Shown: positions 8,682-18,252 of the stretch, one piece after another
How the letters are laid out: each line of letters opens with the position of its first letter
Numbering within the stretch: the first letter of the stretch is position 1
NCBI GenBank assembly: GCA_945873855.1
Contig: CAMCEN010000010.1
Coordinates: forward strand, 1-63,301
DNA length: 63,301 nucleotides
From: an uncultured Campylobacter sp.
GTDB taxonomy: Bacteria; Campylobacterota; Campylobacteria; Campylobacterales; Campylobacteraceae
Direction of reading: 5' to 3'
Notes under the pieces: model-generated
What the model saw: the letters and a program-made list of their open reading frames with translations, nothing else
Databases searched by the model: none
What the model was told of the DNA's origin: nothing
Translations under genes and position numbers: made by a program

Positions 8682-9383
8682 TTAAAATGGTATTTCGTCT
8701 TCTTTATCTAAGTCAATCTCTGGTAGTTTTTCTTCTTGTTGTGGGACTCTTTGCTGGCGAGCGAAATTTGCGTTATTTGCTCCATTTGCGCCTTGATTAA
8801 AACCTTGGTTTACATTTACCCCAAAATTATTTGCGCTTTGGCTAGGATTTTGATATCCGCCATCAAATGAGCCATAATTAGCATTTCCAGCATTATAGTT
8901 AGCATTGCTGCCATTATAGCTTTGATTGCTGTAGTTTTGGCTAGCATAATTTTGACTAGCGTAGTTTTGATTGCCATAGTTTTGGTTGCCATAGCCACCA
9001 TCATTGTAGCCATTATCATAGCCACCGCCATTATAGCCGTTATTTGAGCCACTTTCTTTTGAGCCTAGCATTTCCATGCTTTCTACTGTTACAGAGTGTT
9101 TTGAGCGGTTTTGTCCGTTTTGGTCTTGCCATTGCTCTAGCATTAAACGGCCCTCAATAAGCACTTTTGAGCCTTTTTGAAGGTATTGATTTGCTATCTC
9201 TGCTGTGCGACCCCAAAAAGTAAGGTCTATAAAGCAAACCTCTTCTCTCATCTCACCATTTACATTTGCCTTGCGACTTACTGCAATGCCAGTTTTTGCC
9301 ACTGGTGTGCCTTTGCCCTGAGTATATTTTAGCTCTGGGGCGCGAGTGAGATTTCCTACCAAGATTACTTTGTTAAAAGACAT
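8682..9383 (-). CDS. ssb: Single-stranded DNA-binding protein
   Basis: This 233-residue protein has an N-terminal OB fold (MSFNKVILVGNLTRAPELKY through LIEGRLMLEQWQDQNGQ). Next comes a long disordered linker made of Gly, Asn, Tyr and Gln with tandem NYASQ/NYGNQ repeats. The acidic tip DEIPF at the C-terminus docks replication and repair partners. The linker is longer than in E. coli SSB, and its codons are internally repetitive, so it probably expands by slippage. It is sandwiched between rpsF and rpsR. ComEA and DprA in the same window suggest a shared use in transformation as well as replication. Confidence 0.96.
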   Translation of the reverse strand: MSFNKVILVGNLTRAPELKYTQGKGTPVAKTGIAVSRKANVNGEMREEVCFIDLTFWGRTAEIANQYLQKGSKVLIEGRLMLEQWQDQNGQNRSKHSVTVESMEMLGSKESGSNNGYNGGGYDNGYNDGGYGNQNYGNQNYASQNYASQNYSNQSYNGSNANYNAGNANYGSFDGGYQNPSQSANNFGVNVNQGFNQGANGANNANFARQQRVPQQEEKLPEIDLDKEDEIPF

Positions 9384-9386
9384 TTT

Positions 9387-9794
9387 TTACTCTTCGTTTT
9401 CTTCTTTTGCTTCTTCTTTAGTAGCTTTTGGTGCGCGTGGCTCAGGCTTTTTGATTTGGTTTAGCTTTTCGCCGCGGCTTAGTTTTTCCCAAGCTGCTAT
9501 TTCGCGTTTTGTCTCGTATTTTACGACCAAGAAGCGAATGATATCTTCGTTAATGCGGATATTGCGCACTAGCTCTTCGATTAGAGCTGTTGGTGCCTCA
9601 AAATAGCATACTTTATACACGCCGCGCTCAAATTTGTCTATTTTATACGCTAGTTTGCGTGTGCCCATGTCTTGCCAAGATGTGATTTTACCGCCGTTTT
9701 TGGTGATTACACCCTCGATGAAATCAACTCTTGCTTTTACTTCTGTTTCTTCAAGCGTAGGCTTGATGATAAGAAGAACCTCGTAGTGTTTCAT
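9387..9794 (-). CDS. rpsF: 30S ribosomal protein S6
   Basis: This 135-residue protein begins [18 protein letters not shown] and contains [21 protein letters not shown], the S6 core that contacts S18. The C-terminal tail from about residue 105 is rich in Lys and Glu ([12 protein letters not shown]), a common extension in Campylobacter. It is first in the rpsF-ssb-rpsR operon, with AAGGAGAG before the ATG. A leader hairpin lies just upstream (see 9806-9846). Confidence 0.97.
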   Translation of the reverse strand: MKHYEVLLIIKPTLEETEVKARVDFIEGVITKNGGKITSWQDMGTRKLAYKIDKFERGVYKVCYFEAPTALIEELVRNIRINEDIIRFLVVKYETKREIAAWEKLSRGEKLNQIKKPEPRAPKATKEEAKEENEE

Positions 9795-9805
9795 TTATCT
9801 CTCCT

Positions 9806-9846
9806 TGTGGATATTTAGCTCTTTGCCATAGCAAAGGGCAAGGATT
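9806..9846 (-). promoter_or_regulatory. rpsF leader hairpin that can pair with the Shine-Dalgarno
   Basis: In the mRNA, CTTTGC-TATG-GCAAAG (9821-9836) is a perfect 6-bp hairpin. The upstream CCTTG and the downstream CAAGG, which is part of the AAGGAG ribosome binding site, can extend the stem. Many bacteria regulate rpsF through an S6:S18-binding leader; I do not see the CCG signature of that motif clearly, so autoregulation is inference. Confidence 0.4.
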
Positions 9847-9899
9847 TTTGTCTTTAGAATTCTAGACCTGCGCCTTTAAATTCCAAAAAACAAGCGCGG

Positions 9900-9905
9900 A
9901 TTTTA
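9900..9905 (-). promoter_or_regulatory. -10 box of rpsF operon
   Basis: TAAAAT preceded by TTTTAGC on the minus strand lies about 105 bases before rpsF, just beyond the stop of holA. It would give a leader of about 95 nt holding the hairpin described at 9806-9846. Confidence 0.45.
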
Positions 9906-9917
9906 GCTAAAATATAC

Positions 9918-10907
9918 TTAATGTTTGCTGTGTTTTGCGATAATACTTGAGAGTTTTAGCAATTCTGAGCGTAAAAAAAGCTCTTTATCCATGAAATTTT
10001 TTGGCTTTTTAAGCTCATAATCACAAGCATTTAAATGCGCAAAAATATCATAAAACATAGGCAAAGAAAAGCGGCTTGCCTGCGCTTTTAGCTCAGCTTC
10101 TAGATGTGGCGGGGGTGCGTAGCCTAGGAATTCTTGAAGCTTTGCGTTAGGTTTTAGTTTTAGTCCTGAGTGGATGAGAAAAAGGCGGTAAAATGATTTA
10201 TAAAGCGCAGCTAAAAAAACGCTTTCTTCTATGCTATTTGCATCAAAATACTGAGCAATTTTTGCGCTTGCATCGTGGCTTTTTAAAAGCGTGTTAAAAA
10301 GTGTATCAAAGCTAATGGCATTTAGACTTGAGACTAGTTTTGCGATTAGTTCGTCATTTAATTCTAGCCCTGAAATAGCAATGCGGTTTAGCTCTGAGGT
10401 AGCAAGATATACATTTTCATTATGAATATGGTAAATGCGTAATAAAAGCGCAGGATTTGCGTTTATAATGCCTAGTTTTTTTGCGTGATTTAGCAGGATT
10501 TCGCTAGCTTCGCTGTCGTTTTTTGGCACAAAAAAGCGAGCAAAATTACCATCAAAAACCTTTGCTTGTTCTGCTACATTTTTTTGCACTCCATCGTGAA
10601 GCTCATAAACAAAAATCGCAGAGCTATTAGCGAGGCTAACAAGGGCTTTTAGCTCTTTTAGCAGGATTTTTTTATCAGTTTTGATGTGCAAAATGCTTAC
10701 ATCGCCAAAAAGCGAGTTTTGCTCAATTTGCGATTTTGCTCTATTAAAATCATACTCATCAAAGCTAAGTGTAAGTTTATCTCCATTAAAGCGTGAGAGA
10801 TATTCTTTGGCATAAAGCTCTATTTGATAGCTATCATCTCCATAAAACATAAAAAAATAGGGTATATTCTTACCCTTTAGTATAAAATCTAGATCTTTTT
10901 TATACAT
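9918..10907 (-). CDS. holA: DNA polymerase III delta subunit
   Basis: This 329-residue protein fits the clamp-loader delta subunit: it begins MYKKDLDFILKGKNIPYFFMFYGDDSY and continues LLNHAKKLGI, NVYLATSELNRIAI and a helical C-terminal collar (FLRSELLKLSSIIA). Delta opens the sliding clamp by wrenching one beta interface. It overlaps the end of rnr by 8 bases, so the two are translated as a unit. A palindrome half-site inside the gene (near 10122-10133) codes for QEFLG without disturbing the frame. Confidence 0.88.
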   Translation of the reverse strand: MYKKDLDFILKGKNIPYFFMFYGDDSYQIELYAKEYLSRFNGDKLTLSFDEYDFNRAKSQIEQNSLFGDVSILHIKTDKKILLKELKALVSLANSSAIFVYELHDGVQKNVAEQAKVFDGNFARFFVPKNDSEASEILLNHAKKLGIINANPALLLRIYHIHNENVYLATSELNRIAISGLELNDELIAKLVSSLNAISFDTLFNTLLKSHDASAKIAQYFDANSIEESVFLAALYKSFYRLFLIHSGLKLKPNAKLQEFLGYAPPPHLEAELKAQASRFSLPMFYDIFAHLNACDYELKKPKNFMDKELFLRSELLKLSSIIAKHSKH

Positions 10908-12822
10908 CTAGTTTCTCCACGACTTTGCCGATGATTTTAGCACTTGCGATATCACTTGAGATTATGCGTACACGCACTCTTGTAAGCAGTGGGCAAGTGA
11001 AGTTTGGCAGGATTATCCTAGCGCCTTTTAGCTCATCATCAAGCCTAGCAATAAGTGGCTCGCTAATCTCACTAATGTAGCAAATAAATTCCTTGCCGAT
11101 GTTTTGCTCTGCCCATCTAGCAAACTTTCTATCCATAAAATCAAAGGCTACTTTATCAGCTTCTCTTTCTTTTATATTTAGCTCCTCGCAAGTAGCTTCA
11201 ATACCCTCTAACAAATAATTATAGAGCTTATCGTCTTTTGCTAACTGTGCTTTTAAAAGGCGGTGTAAAGTAAGGTCGCTATAACGCCTAATAGGGCTAG
11301 TAAAATGCGTATAAGTCTCAAACCCTAGCCCAAAATGCCCACTGCTAGTGTGTGAGTACTCGGCTCTTTTTTGCGCTTTTATTATTAGTTTATCAGCATC
11401 TTCTCTTATGCCTAGTTCATTTGCTTTGCTTTGGATTTTGGCTATCATCAAAGCTAGATCGCTCTCATACTGTGCCTCTATGCCAAGGGCGGCTAAATCA
11501 TCAAGCAAGAAGTTTATTTTTTTTATATCAGCTGGGGCGTGGTTGCGAAATATGCCTTTGCTTATCATTTTTGCAGCGGCTTTGTTTGCTAGAAGCATAC
11601 AATCTTCTATCAAAGCATGGCTTGGCGTTTCGCTCTCAAAATGCGTGCTAGCTATGAGCCCATCATCATTAAGGCTCATTTTTAGCTCTTTTGAGCGAAA
11701 ATCAAAGCCCTTTTTTAATCTAATTTGTTTTAGTCTTTGCGTGATTTTGTGTAGTGGCAAAAGCCAATCTAGAATTCCTTGTTCACAGCCACTTTTATTT
11801 TCTAAAATTTTATCTACTTCATTATAAGTAAAACGCTTTTTGCTTTTTATAATTGCAGAAAAAAGCTCTTCTTTTTTTACGCTTAGATCGTCATTTAAGC
11901 TGATTTTAAAAGTAAATGCTAATCGTGGCTCATCAGGCCTTAGCGAGCAGATATTTTCGCTTAGAGTTCGTGGCAGCATAGGCACAGATTTGTGCGGAAA
12001 ATATATAGAAAAACAGCGGTTTTTTGCTTCTTTATCAGTAGCACTAAACGCACTTACATACTCGCTAACATCGGCTATTGCTACATAAAGTGCGTTTTTG
12101 CTAGTATCGTAGTAAATAGCATCATCAAAGTCTTTTGCATCATCAGGGTCAATGGTGCAAAATGGCAAATGTTGCAAATCTACTCGCTCTTTATACATGC
12201 TAGGATCTACCGTATCTCCCCACGCTCTTGCCTCATCCTCGCAGGCTGGGGTAAATTCATCTTTTTTATTATATATAGCAAGGGAGATTTTCTCATCTAT
12301 ATTTGGATCAGTTATTAGCCCTAGAACTTCGGTTATTTCATTATTTGCGTTATTTATTTTTAGCAGAGTGCCAAGGGGCAGGACTTTTAGGGATTTTTGG
12401 CTAGCTTTTAGAGCTAGGCTAAGACCATTTTGGATATTTACGCCTAGAACTGCCTGGCCAAAGCGTTTTAGATACACTAGGCTAGTTTCATTTGCAGGTT
12501 CTAGCACGGCTAGGATTTTTGCGCTTTGGCGAGATTTTTTATTTGAGAGCAGATGAGCCACTACTATATCGCCAAGGTGCGCACCACCAAGATTTTTGCT
12601 CTCAACTACGATATCGCGCATGGGCTTATCGCTAAATACTTCTATAAAGCCCACGCCCCTTGCGTTTATATCAAGGCGACCTGTTATAAAACCATTGTTT
12701 AGATATGCTTTGCCTTTGTGAAAGCTAATTGCTTTTAGGAATTCTAGAATTCTTAGGGCTTCTTTACATTTAGCATTTGGGTTACTAGCCCCACGACTAA
12801 GCGTTTCTAAAAAATGTCTCAC
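10900..12822 (-). CDS. rnr: Ribonuclease R family 3'-5' exoribonuclease
   Basis: This 640-residue protein has OB-type cold-shock domains, then the RNB catalytic domain starting TIDPDDAKDFDDAIYY near residue 225, whose aspartates bind the catalytic magnesium. HFGLGFETYTHFTSPIRRYSDL is the RNB C-terminal signature. A short S1 region ends the protein. The length is below that of E. coli RNase R, as in other Campylobacter proteins. It degrades structured RNA processively. It overlaps holA at its 3' end and the HDOD gene at its 5' end by 4 bases (ATGA). Two palindrome copies lie inside it, coding for RILEFLK near residue 25 and GILDW near residue 350. Confidence 0.93.
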   Translation of the reverse strand: MRHFLETLSRGASNPNAKCKEALRILEFLKAISFHKGKAYLNNGFITGRLDINARGVGFIEVFSDKPMRDIVVESKNLGGAHLGDIVVAHLLSNKKSRQSAKILAVLEPANETSLVYLKRFGQAVLGVNIQNGLSLALKASQKSLKVLPLGTLLKINNANNEITEVLGLITDPNIDEKISLAIYNKKDEFTPACEDEARAWGDTVDPSMYKERVDLQHLPFCTIDPDDAKDFDDAIYYDTSKNALYVAIADVSEYVSAFSATDKEAKNRCFSIYFPHKSVPMLPRTLSENICSLRPDEPRLAFTFKISLNDDLSVKKEELFSAIIKSKKRFTYNEVDKILENKSGCEQGILDWLLPLHKITQRLKQIRLKKGFDFRSKELKMSLNDDGLIASTHFESETPSHALIEDCMLLANKAAAKMISKGIFRNHAPADIKKINFLLDDLAALGIEAQYESDLALMIAKIQSKANELGIREDADKLIIKAQKRAEYSHTSSGHFGLGFETYTHFTSPIRRYSDLTLHRLLKAQLAKDDKLYNYLLEGIEATCEELNIKEREADKVAFDFMDRKFARWAEQNIGKEFICYISEISEPLIARLDDELKGARIILPNFTCPLLTRVRVRIISSDIASAKIIGKVVEKLDV

Positions 12823-13631
12823 ACGCCTACTTTTTCTAATGCTTGATTAAAGGCGCTTTCATTTAGTCCAGCAGTTTTTAGATTTGCTTTAGCAGCCACT
12901 ATACCTTCTTCGCTAAATTTTGAAAATACATTAACTACATTTTTAACTACATTTAGCACTGCCGAGTAGTCTTTTATCTCAGTTGGAGCATTAGCAAAGT
13001 CATTTATATGTAAAATGCTCTCAACCACTTTATACTCAAAATTCCATTGCTCCAAGATTTTAGCTGCTACTTCCTCGCTATCTACGCCAACTAGCGATAT
13101 TTCAAGCTCGCTTAGCTCTTTTAGACTTTTATTTTCATCAAAGGCTTTTTTAAACTCATCTGCTTTGCCACTCTCTATTAGCTCTTTTGCGATGATGATT
13201 TTACCAACTTCCATAAGAAAGCTCGCTGGCGAAATTACATTTAAAAACTCTCCGCCAAGCTTTTTACACCAATCAAACGCTAGAGCATTTTGCGTGCTTA
13301 CTATATCTAAAAACTGCTCAGAGTTTAGACTATATGGACCAAGGTCGATTTTAAAGTTTTGTTTAATAGCACCATATAGCGCAAAACCACGAATTGTCGC
13401 CATGCCAAATAGATTTACAGCTTGATTTATCTCTGTAATCTCGCGTGAAAAGCCATAAAGTGGGCTGTTTGCTGAGTGTAAGATATTTGCTGTTAGCATA
13501 GGGTCTTTTTTGATGACATCTACTAGTTCGCCGATTGTTGCGTTTTCATCACGGCAAATTTGCTGGATTTTAATCACAGTATCATCAAGTGGCGGTAGAG
13601 TTTTTATGCTTTTATAGATTGAATCATTCAT
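12819..13631 (-). CDS. HDOD-domain protein
   Basis: This 270-residue protein consists of one HDOD domain: IYKSIKTLPPLDDTVIKIQQIC at the start, VIKKDPMLTANILHSANSPLYGF, then AVNLFGMATIRGFAL. HDOD is a degenerate HD-hydrolase fold that lacks the His-Asp catalytic pair and usually acts in signalling or regulation. No partner domain is fused. The ATG follows AAAAGGCAAAGCT, and the 3' end overlaps rnr by 4 bases. A role in regulating the rnr-holA unit is not shown; only cotranscription is likely. Confidence 0.88.
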   Translation of the reverse strand: MNDSIYKSIKTLPPLDDTVIKIQQICRDENATIGELVDVIKKDPMLTANILHSANSPLYGFSREITEINQAVNLFGMATIRGFALYGAIKQNFKIDLGPYSLNSEQFLDIVSTQNALAFDWCKKLGGEFLNVISPASFLMEVGKIIIAKELIESGKADEFKKAFDENKSLKELSELEISLVGVDSEEVAAKILEQWNFEYKVVESILHINDFANAPTEIKDYSAVLNVVKNVVNVFSKFSEEGIVAAKANLKTAGLNESAFNQALEKVGV

Positions 13632-13722
13632 AGCTTTGCCTTTTAGAAAAATAAATTGCGCAATTATAATAAAAAAAAATTAAATTTTGCCAAAATTTTA
13701 AAAATTTTTCAGCACTTTTGGC

Positions 13723-13728
13723 TATAAT
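13723..13728 (+). promoter_or_regulatory. -10 box of ilvC
   Basis: TATAAT preceded by TTTTGGC sits 31 bases before the ilvC ATG and downstream of an A/T-rich stretch shared with the divergent HDOD gene. Confidence 0.65.
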
Positions 13729-13756
13729 CGCAAAATCAATTTTTCTAAAAGGATAA

Positions 13757-14782
<1,026 letters not shown>

Positions 14783-14793
14783 GAGTTTTTCTT

Positions 14794-16032
14794 TTGAGTC
14801 CAAAAATAAAAGAGGCGGGCAAAACCGCCTCAAAATCTAAGCCAAAGAATTCTAGCAGGAATTCTAGTTTGAATTCTAGCAGGAATTCTAGTTTGAATTC
14901 TAAAAAAAGACCTTTTAATATAACAAGAGCTTTTTTGGCTGTTTTTGTGCTAGTTATGCTAGCGTGGTTAGCTGCTCTTATGATGATAAAAGAAGAACCA
15001 CAAGCAAAAAAAGCAAACCTAGCCCAAAATAATAACACACAAAAAATACACGAACTACTAGAGAGTAAAAAGAAAAAAAGCTCTGTTTTAGACGAGCAAA
15101 ACAGCAGCCAAAAAATAAGCCAAGAAATAAGCAAAGACAATAAAATTGCTAATATTTACGAAGAAATCAGCGATGAAAAACTTAAGGAATTCTCTAAAAA
15201 ACTACAAGAACAAAAAGAAGAGTTTATCGCTAAAACTGCAATAGAGCAAAATATAAGCGAACAAAACGCCAGTAAAGAGCAAAGCACTTTTGAAAAAACA
15301 GCCGAGCAAGCCCCAAAATACAGCTACAGCGCAAACTCTCACTCCAAGCTAAAATCTCACAAAGCCCCAAACGGGATACCAAAACTAGCCATCATAATGG
15401 ATGATATAAGTACAAATGCACAAGCAAGCGAGCTAAAAAAGCTTAGTATAAAAGTAACGCCTAGCATTTTTCCGCCTGAGAAACAGCATCCAAAAACTGC
15501 CGAGCTAGCAAAGGAATTTTCTGTTTATATGGTGCATTTGCCCCTGCAGGCTCTAAACTACACAAACGAAAAAGCAAATACTTTGCGCACTGGCGATAGC
15601 AAAGAAAAAATCTCCCAGCGCATAAAGGATATAAAAAAGGACTTTAAGGATGTAAAATACATAAACAATCACACCGGCTCAGGCTTTACTAGCGATTTTA
15701 AAAGCACGCTAGCCTTGCTTGATGAGCTAAAAAATAGTGAAATTTACTTCATTGACAGCCTTACAACAAACAAAAGCACCGTGCTTGATGCTAGCAAGAA
15801 ACTAGGGCTAAAATATGCTTATAGAGATGTTTTTTTAGATAACGAACAAAATGTAAGCAAAATCCTAAAAATGATAAATAACGCAGTTGCGGTGGCAAAA
15901 AAAGATGGCGTGGCAATTGCGATTTGTCATCCTTATAAAAGCACTTTTGAAGCTCTTAAAATCGCACAAAAAGACGCATTTAAGGGCGTTGAAGTAGTGT
16001 ATGTGGATAAAATCTATGAACACTACAAATAA
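14794..16032 (+). CDS. Divergent polysaccharide deacetylase (YibQ/DUF610-type)
   Basis: This 412-residue protein starts with TTG. Residues 18-37 read NSSRNSSLNSSRNSSLNS, translated from four tandem palindrome half-sites (about 14847-14900). A membrane segment follows (AFLAVFVLVMLAWLAALMMI, about 46-65), then a long polar, coiled-coil-prone linker. The C-terminal domain from about residue 195 has KLAIIMDDISTN, VYMVHLPLQAL and YINNHTGSGFTSD, typical of the divergent polysaccharide deacetylase family; the true catalytic competence of this group is uncertain. It is probably anchored in the inner membrane with the domain in the periplasm. Its 3' end overlaps the dprA start by 17 bases. Confidence 0.8.
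   Translation: MSPKIKEAGKTASKSKPKNSSRNSSLNSSRNSSLNSKKRPFNITRAFLAVFVLVMLAWLAALMMIKEEPQAKKANLAQNNNTQKIHELLESKKKKSSVLDEQNSSQKISQEISKDNKIANIYEEISDEKLKEFSKKLQEQKEEFIAKTAIEQNISEQNASKEQSTFEKTAEQAPKYSYSANSHSKLKSHKAPNGIPKLAIIMDDISTNAQASELKKLSIKVTPSIFPPEKQHPKTAELAKEFSVYMVHLPLQALNYTNEKANTLRTGDSKEKISQRIKDIKKDFKDVKYINNHTGSGFTSDFKSTLALLDELKNSEIYFIDSLTTNKSTVLDASKKLGLKYAYRDVFLDNEQNVSKILKMINNAVAVAKKDGVAIAICHPYKSTFEALKIAQKDAFKGVEVVYVDKIYEHYK
14847..14901 (+). repeat. In-frame palindrome half-site array in the deacetylase gene
   Basis: Four consecutive copies of an AATTCTAG unit alternate between AATTCTAGCAGG and AATTCTAGTTTG spacers, giving SSRN/SSLN repeats. The pattern matches the intergenic half-site arrays but keeps a reading frame. 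Confidence 0.85.
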
Positions 16033-16945
16033 TCTAGAATTCCAAGATAAAAATCTAGAATTTCCTAATTCTAATTTAGAATTCCAAAATAAAAATCTAG
16101 AATTCCCTAGCTCTAATCTAGAATTCCAAGATGAAAATCTAGAATTCCCAGCCAAACTAGAACTAAGTGAGCAAATAGCAAAAAAGCTTTTGCGTCTTAA
16201 AAAACCGCCAAAAGAGCTGTTTTTCAAAGGCGATACTAGTCTTTTAAGCCATCCTATCGTAGCAATTGTAGGCTCTCGCAAATGCTCAAAATACACGCAA
16301 AACTTGATTTTAACTCTCTCAGCCACGCTAAAAAAGCACGGAGTTGTAGTAATCAGCGGTGGGGCAATAGGTGCTGATATTTTCGCTCACGAAGGTGCCT
16401 TGCCACGCACCATAGGCGTGTTTGCAAACAGCCTTGATATGATTTATCCAGCCCAAAACGAAGGCATAATAAAGCAGATTTATAAGCGCGGTCTTGCTTT
16501 AAGCGAGTTTGCTAGCGCGCATGCGCCAAGAAGCTATGATTTTTTAGCCAGAAACCGCATAGTAGTGGGACTTAGTGATGCTGTAGTAATCGCCCAAGCT
16601 GATATAAAATCAGGCTCAATGTCTAGCGCAAACTACGCAAAAAGCGCAAAAATTCCACTTTTTGGCTTGCCTCAGCGCAAGGGTGAGAGCAATGGGACAA
16701 ATATGCTTATCGCAAAAGGCGATATGAAGCTTTTAGATGATTTTGAGAGCTTTGCGCTGTCTTTTGGCTCTGAGCTTTTTGTGAATTTAAGCGAGCAAAA
16801 GAGCAGCAAGGGTGATGAAATTCTAGAATTCCTTAGCGCAAATAATGATTTTAACGCAGCCTACGCACGCTTTGGCGATAAGCTTTTTGAGTATGAGATT
16901 GAAGGGCTTGTAGCAATTGATGGGGCTTTTGTGAGGGTGCTGTGA
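16016..16945 (+). CDS. dprA: DNA-protecting protein DprA with palindrome-encoded N-terminal repeats
   Basis: This protein of about 309 residues is the DprA/Smf Rossmann protein that loads RecA on incoming single-stranded DNA during transformation. The core has IVAIVGSRKCSKYTQNL near 85, VVISGGAIGADIFAHEGALP, and LPQRKGESNGTNMLIAKGD. Residues 4-46 are six tandem copies of an NLEFP/NLEFQ unit encoded by palindromes at 16030-16150, sequence that normal DprA lacks. Translation cannot easily start after the array, because no ATG with an RBS is seen there. I therefore place the start at the ATG at 16016, which overlaps the upstream stop. The stop overlaps the GTG of ruvX (GTGA). Confidence 0.88.
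   Translation: MNTTNNLEFQDKNLEFPNSNLEFQNKNLEFPSSNLEFQDENLEFPAKLELSEQIAKKLLRLKKPPKELFFKGDTSLLSHPIVAIVGSRKCSKYTQNLILTLSATLKKHGVVVISGGAIGADIFAHEGALPRTIGVFANSLDMIYPAQNEGIIKQIYKRGLALSEFASAHAPRSYDFLARNRIVVGLSDAVVIAQADIKSGSMSSANYAKSAKIPLFGLPQRKGESNGTNMLIAKGDMKLLDDFESFALSFGSELFVNLSEQKSSKGDEILEFLSANNDFNAAYARFGDKLFEYEIEGLVAIDGAFVRVL
16030..16152 (+). repeat. Six tandem palindrome copies inside dprA
   Basis: CTAGAATTCC-type cores recur about every 20-24 bases, joined by alternating AAGATAAAAAT and CTAATTCTAAT-like spacers. All keep one reading frame and encode NLEF followed by P or Q. Confidence 0.92.
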
Positions 16946-17334
16946 TAATCGCTCTTGATATAGGTTTAAAGCGCATTGGCGTTGCTATTTGCCCTGATAA
17001 AAAGACTATTTTGCCTAGCACGGCGATTTTGCGAAAAAATCGCAATCAAGCAGCAAGAGATACTAGCCAAATGCTAAAAGAAAAAAACGCAAGCACGCTT
17101 GTTGTAGGTGTGCCGCTTGGTGGGGCTAGCGAGGATGAGATGAGACGCAGGATAGAGCATTTTTGCTCCTTACTTGATACGGATTTAGAGCCGGTTTTTG
17201 TAGATGAGAGCTTTTCTAGCGTGGATGCTAGCAAGCTTTTGTCTGGGAGTCATTTAAAAAGCCGTGATGGCAAGCTTGATAGCCTCTCAGCTTGTGAGAT
17301 TTTAAGGCGGTATTTGTGTTTAAAGAGTATTTAA
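16942..17334 (+). CDS. ruvX: RuvX/YqgF family Holliday junction resolvase-like protein
   Basis: This 130-residue protein has the RNase H-like fold. IIALDIGLKRIGVAI carries the first acidic residue, VVGVPLGG is the central strand, and VFVDESFSSVDA and KLDSLSACEIL follow. Family members process the 5' end of 16S pre-rRNA or resolve branched DNA. The GTG start overlaps the dprA stop by 4 bases, and the downstream methyltransferase overlaps its end by 19. The gene is of normal length. Confidence 0.9.
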   Translation: MIIALDIGLKRIGVAICPDKKTILPSTAILRKNRNQAARDTSQMLKEKNASTLVVGVPLGGASEDEMRRRIEHFCSLLDTDLEPVFVDESFSSVDASKLLSGSHLKSRDGKLDSLSACEILRRYLCLKSI

Positions 17335-18191
17335 AAGAGCTTTTAGGCAGCGATTTTGATAGCGTTTGGGCTAGCTTTTTTGCGCCAAAAAAATCTGGCT
17401 TTTTTATCACTGATAAGAGTGCAAAAAAGCGAGTGTTAGAGCAATTTAAGGGCGCAAAAGAGCTCTTTGATAACTTTTATATTTATGATGATAAAAGTGC
17501 GCTTAGTCATAGTGAGTTTTTTAGCGCAGGGCAAATATATATCCAAAATCCTAGCTCATATCTTGCTACCTTGTTTTTAGAGCTTTGCATGGGCGATGAG
17601 TTTTGTGATATGTGCGCAAGCCCAGGCGGTAAGAGCATAGCGCTTTTTAGCCGCTTTGCTGGCATTAGCGGGGCTGCTATAGAGTATGATAAAAGCCGCT
17701 TTTTTACCCTCAGGCAAAACCTAGAAAAATACGGACTAAAAGGCATTAGAGCCTATAATAAAGACGCGAGGAGCATTGCAAAAACATGCGCAAATCGCTT
17801 TGATAAAATCATGCTTGATGCGCCTTGTTCGTCATATTCGCACTTTAATGAGATGTTTAGCGAAAAATCCCCAAAAGAGCTAAAAGCCATAGCTAGACTT
17901 CAAAAAGGGCTTTTAAACGCAGCGCTATATGCTTTAAAAGACGGCGCAGAGATGATTTATAGCACTTGTACTTTTTTTAGCGCTGAAAATGAAGAAGTGA
18001 TAGAAAATGCGCTTAACTCACGCTTTAAGCTAGAGATTTTGCCACTAGATTTTGAGCAGTTTTTTAGCAGCCAAAATGCTGCCCCAAAAATCATACCACG
18101 CAAATACGGCGCGCTGATTTTGCCAGATGAGCTTTATAGTGGATTTTATATTTGTAAGCTAAGAAAAGTTTGCCAAAAAGAGCAAAATTAA
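17316..18191 (+). CDS. RsmB/NOL1-type RNA (cytosine-5) methyltransferase
   Basis: This 291-residue protein has IYIQNPSSYLATLFLEL, then the SAM motif FCDMCASPGGKSIALF, then IMLDAPCSSYSHF (catalytic motif IV) and MIYSTCTFFSAENEEVIENAL (motif VI Cys). These two cysteines are the nucleophile and release residues of the NOL1/NOP2/Sun family. There is no N-terminal NusB-like domain, so it is not a full RsmB; the target cytosine is unknown. It starts with GTG inside ruvX. It closes the ilvC-to-methyltransferase run. Confidence 0.87.
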   Translation: MFKEYLKELLGSDFDSVWASFFAPKKSGFFITDKSAKKRVLEQFKGAKELFDNFYIYDDKSALSHSEFFSAGQIYIQNPSSYLATLFLELCMGDEFCDMCASPGGKSIALFSRFAGISGAAIEYDKSRFFTLRQNLEKYGLKGIRAYNKDARSIAKTCANRFDKIMLDAPCSSYSHFNEMFSEKSPKELKAIARLQKGLLNAALYALKDGAEMIYSTCTFFSAENEEVIENALNSRFKLEILPLDFEQFFSSQNAAPKIIPRKYGALILPDELYSGFYICKLRKVCQKEQN

Positions 18192-18252
18192 CAAAATTTT
18201 TTTTAAAATAAACTAGAATTTCTGGCACAGAATTTTTAGCAAGGGAGAGAAA

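Noticed and set aside
8816..9052. Separate Ala/Met-rich gene within ssb
   Set aside because: It is an out-of-frame reading of the repetitive Gly/Asn linker of Ssb.
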